This document shows, piece by piece, positions 5,221 through 5,552 of a stretch of 5,552 nt of DNA. The notes under the pieces are model-generated. The model was not told where the DNA came from, made no database searches, and saw nothing but the letters and a program-made list of their open reading frames with translations. The position numbers and the translations under genes are program-made. The first letter of the stretch is position 1; every line of letters begins with the position of its first letter. This DNA is from Actinomycetales bacterium (lineage in GTDB: Bacteria; Actinomycetota; Actinomycetes; S36-B12). The stretch is taken from NCBI GenBank assembly GCA_017849335.1, contig JAFIHP010000374.1:1-5552 (forward strand), read 5' to 3'.

Positions 5221-5226
5221 AGGCTA
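5221..5226 (-). promoter_or_regulatory. Candidate -10 of the secreted-protein gene
   Basis: On the minus strand TAGCCT (5226-5221) fits the actinobacterial TAnnnT -10 pattern and lies 27 bases before the GTG start at 5193. No recognisable -35 stands at the expected distance, where the GC-rich hairpin 5236-5250 begins. This is a weak call based on one hexamer and its position. Confidence 0.3.
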
Positions 5227-5235
5227 GCCACGCAC

Positions 5236-5250
5236 GGCGCGCGACGCGCC
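5236..5250 (-). terminator. GC-rich hairpin downstream of arsA, possible terminator
   Basis: GGCGCG-CGA-CGCGCC is a perfect 6-bp inverted repeat with a 3-base loop. It lies 50 bases beyond the arsA stop and before the candidate promoter of the next gene. It has no T-tract, so it is a plausible actinobacterial-style terminator rather than a textbook one. Chance palindromes are frequent at this GC content. Confidence 0.3.
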
Positions 5251-5299
5251 GCGAACGACCGGACGCGTCGCCGACACCGTCGCGTCGACGTGCCCGCCT

Positions 5300-5552
5300 T
5301 CAGCGCGCCAGTGCCGGTGTGCCGTCGCGGCCGAGCGCGGCGAGTCGCGTCACCCCGACCGGCTCGTCGACCTGGATCGGCACGAGCGCCAGTCGCTCCG
5401 CCTGCCGGTGGACTGCCGACAGCGGACCGGCCTCGGACGCTGCTCGCTGCCGGAGGAATGGTGACGTCGGGTGCGCCGCGGCGACCGAGCTGTTGACCAC
5501 CCAGGCCCACGGGTGGATGCCGGCGCGCTCGAGGTCGGCCCGGAGGGTGCTC
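5300..5552 (-). CDS. arsA: ArsA-family arsenite-transport ATPase, C-terminal part (cut by window edge)
   Basis: ArsA is the cytoplasmic ATPase that drives arsenite export through the ArsB membrane pump and takes arsenite from the ArsD chaperone. Only the last 83 residues are visible, ending at TGA (5302-5300); the frame is open to the right edge. They read TLRADLERAGIHPWAWVVNS, then a segment with HPTSPFLRQRAASE and later RLALVPIQVDEPVGVTRLAALG. This follows the end of E. coli ArsA in order and spacing (EDLRRAGIEPWGWIINNSL, SPLLRMRAQQE, VALVPVLASEPTG). The Walker A and metal-binding cysteine regions lie outside the window, so one- or two-domain form and activity cannot be judged. The rest of any ars operon would lie to the right, upstream of this gene. 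Confidence 0.85.
   Translation of the reverse strand, partial: STLRADLERAGIHPWAWVVNSSVAAAHPTSPFLRQRAASEAGPLSAVHRQAERLALVPIQVDEPVGVTRLAALGRDGTPALAR

Noticed and set aside
5213..5225. AGCCT-GCG-AGGCT small hairpin in the leader of the secreted-protein gene
   Set aside because: Only five base pairs and overlapping the candidate -10; chance is likely at this composition.
1..5552. Mobile elements, CRISPR arrays, tRNA or rRNA genes
   Set aside because: No transposase or integrase motifs, no regularly spaced direct repeats and no tRNA-like or rRNA-like stretches were seen; genes are closely packed throughout.

Overview
The window is very GC-rich with strong G/C bias at third codon positions. It carries an actinobacterial-type gene set: a short-Q-loop cytochrome bd oxidase, a BlaI/M56 pair, a Fe/Mn superoxide dismutase of the YDHxxN type and a DUF3761-like secreted protein. 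It reads as chromosomal DNA of a member of the Actinomycetota; I cannot name the genus. There is no gene-free stretch longer than about 125 bases.

Layout. On the left, on the minus strand, are cydA (466-1914) and the start of cydB (2-457, cut by the window edge), the two subunits of cytochrome bd quinol oxidase. Diverging from cydA on the plus strand are a BlaI/MecI-type repressor (1990-2385) and, overlapping it by four bases, a membrane M56 metallopeptidase (2382-3287). The 75-base divergent intergenic region contains two perfect 7-3-7 inverted repeats of the form TACTACG-N3-CGTAGTA. These are almost certainly the repressor's operators and sit where they could control both the cyd operon and the repressor's own promoter. 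The promoter for the repressor appears to be leaderless. The M56 protein has the HExxH site but no extracellular penicillin-binding domain, so the signal is probably not a beta-lactam. The simplest reading is a proteolytically relieved repressor switch for the respiratory oxidase.

The centre holds a peptide deformylase gene (def, 3411-3969) whose frame is broken by an apparent 2-base deletion inside the third metal-binding motif (HExxH). It is followed by a Fe/Mn superoxide dismutase gene (4035-4628). Upstream of each lies a similar 17-base dyad, TTGCGA-N5-TCGCAG at 3337 and TCGCAA-N5-TTGCAA at 4001. The second is one mismatch from the box of Nur, the nickel-responsive Fur-family repressor of Streptomyces sodF, and the first sits between a plausible -35 and -10 of def. 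So def and sod may share one metal-responsive repressor. A 96-residue protein of unknown function overlaps the sod stop codon (TGATG) and is probably translationally coupled to it.

On the right, on the minus strand, are a small secreted four-cysteine DUF3761-like protein (4936-5193) and the C-terminal end of an ArsA-type arsenite-transport ATPase (5300-5552, cut by the window edge). Much of the window (bd oxidase, SOD, deformylase, ArsA) fits a loose theme of oxygen, redox and metal stress. The two control points, the BlaI operators and the Nur-like boxes, are the parts most worth testing.
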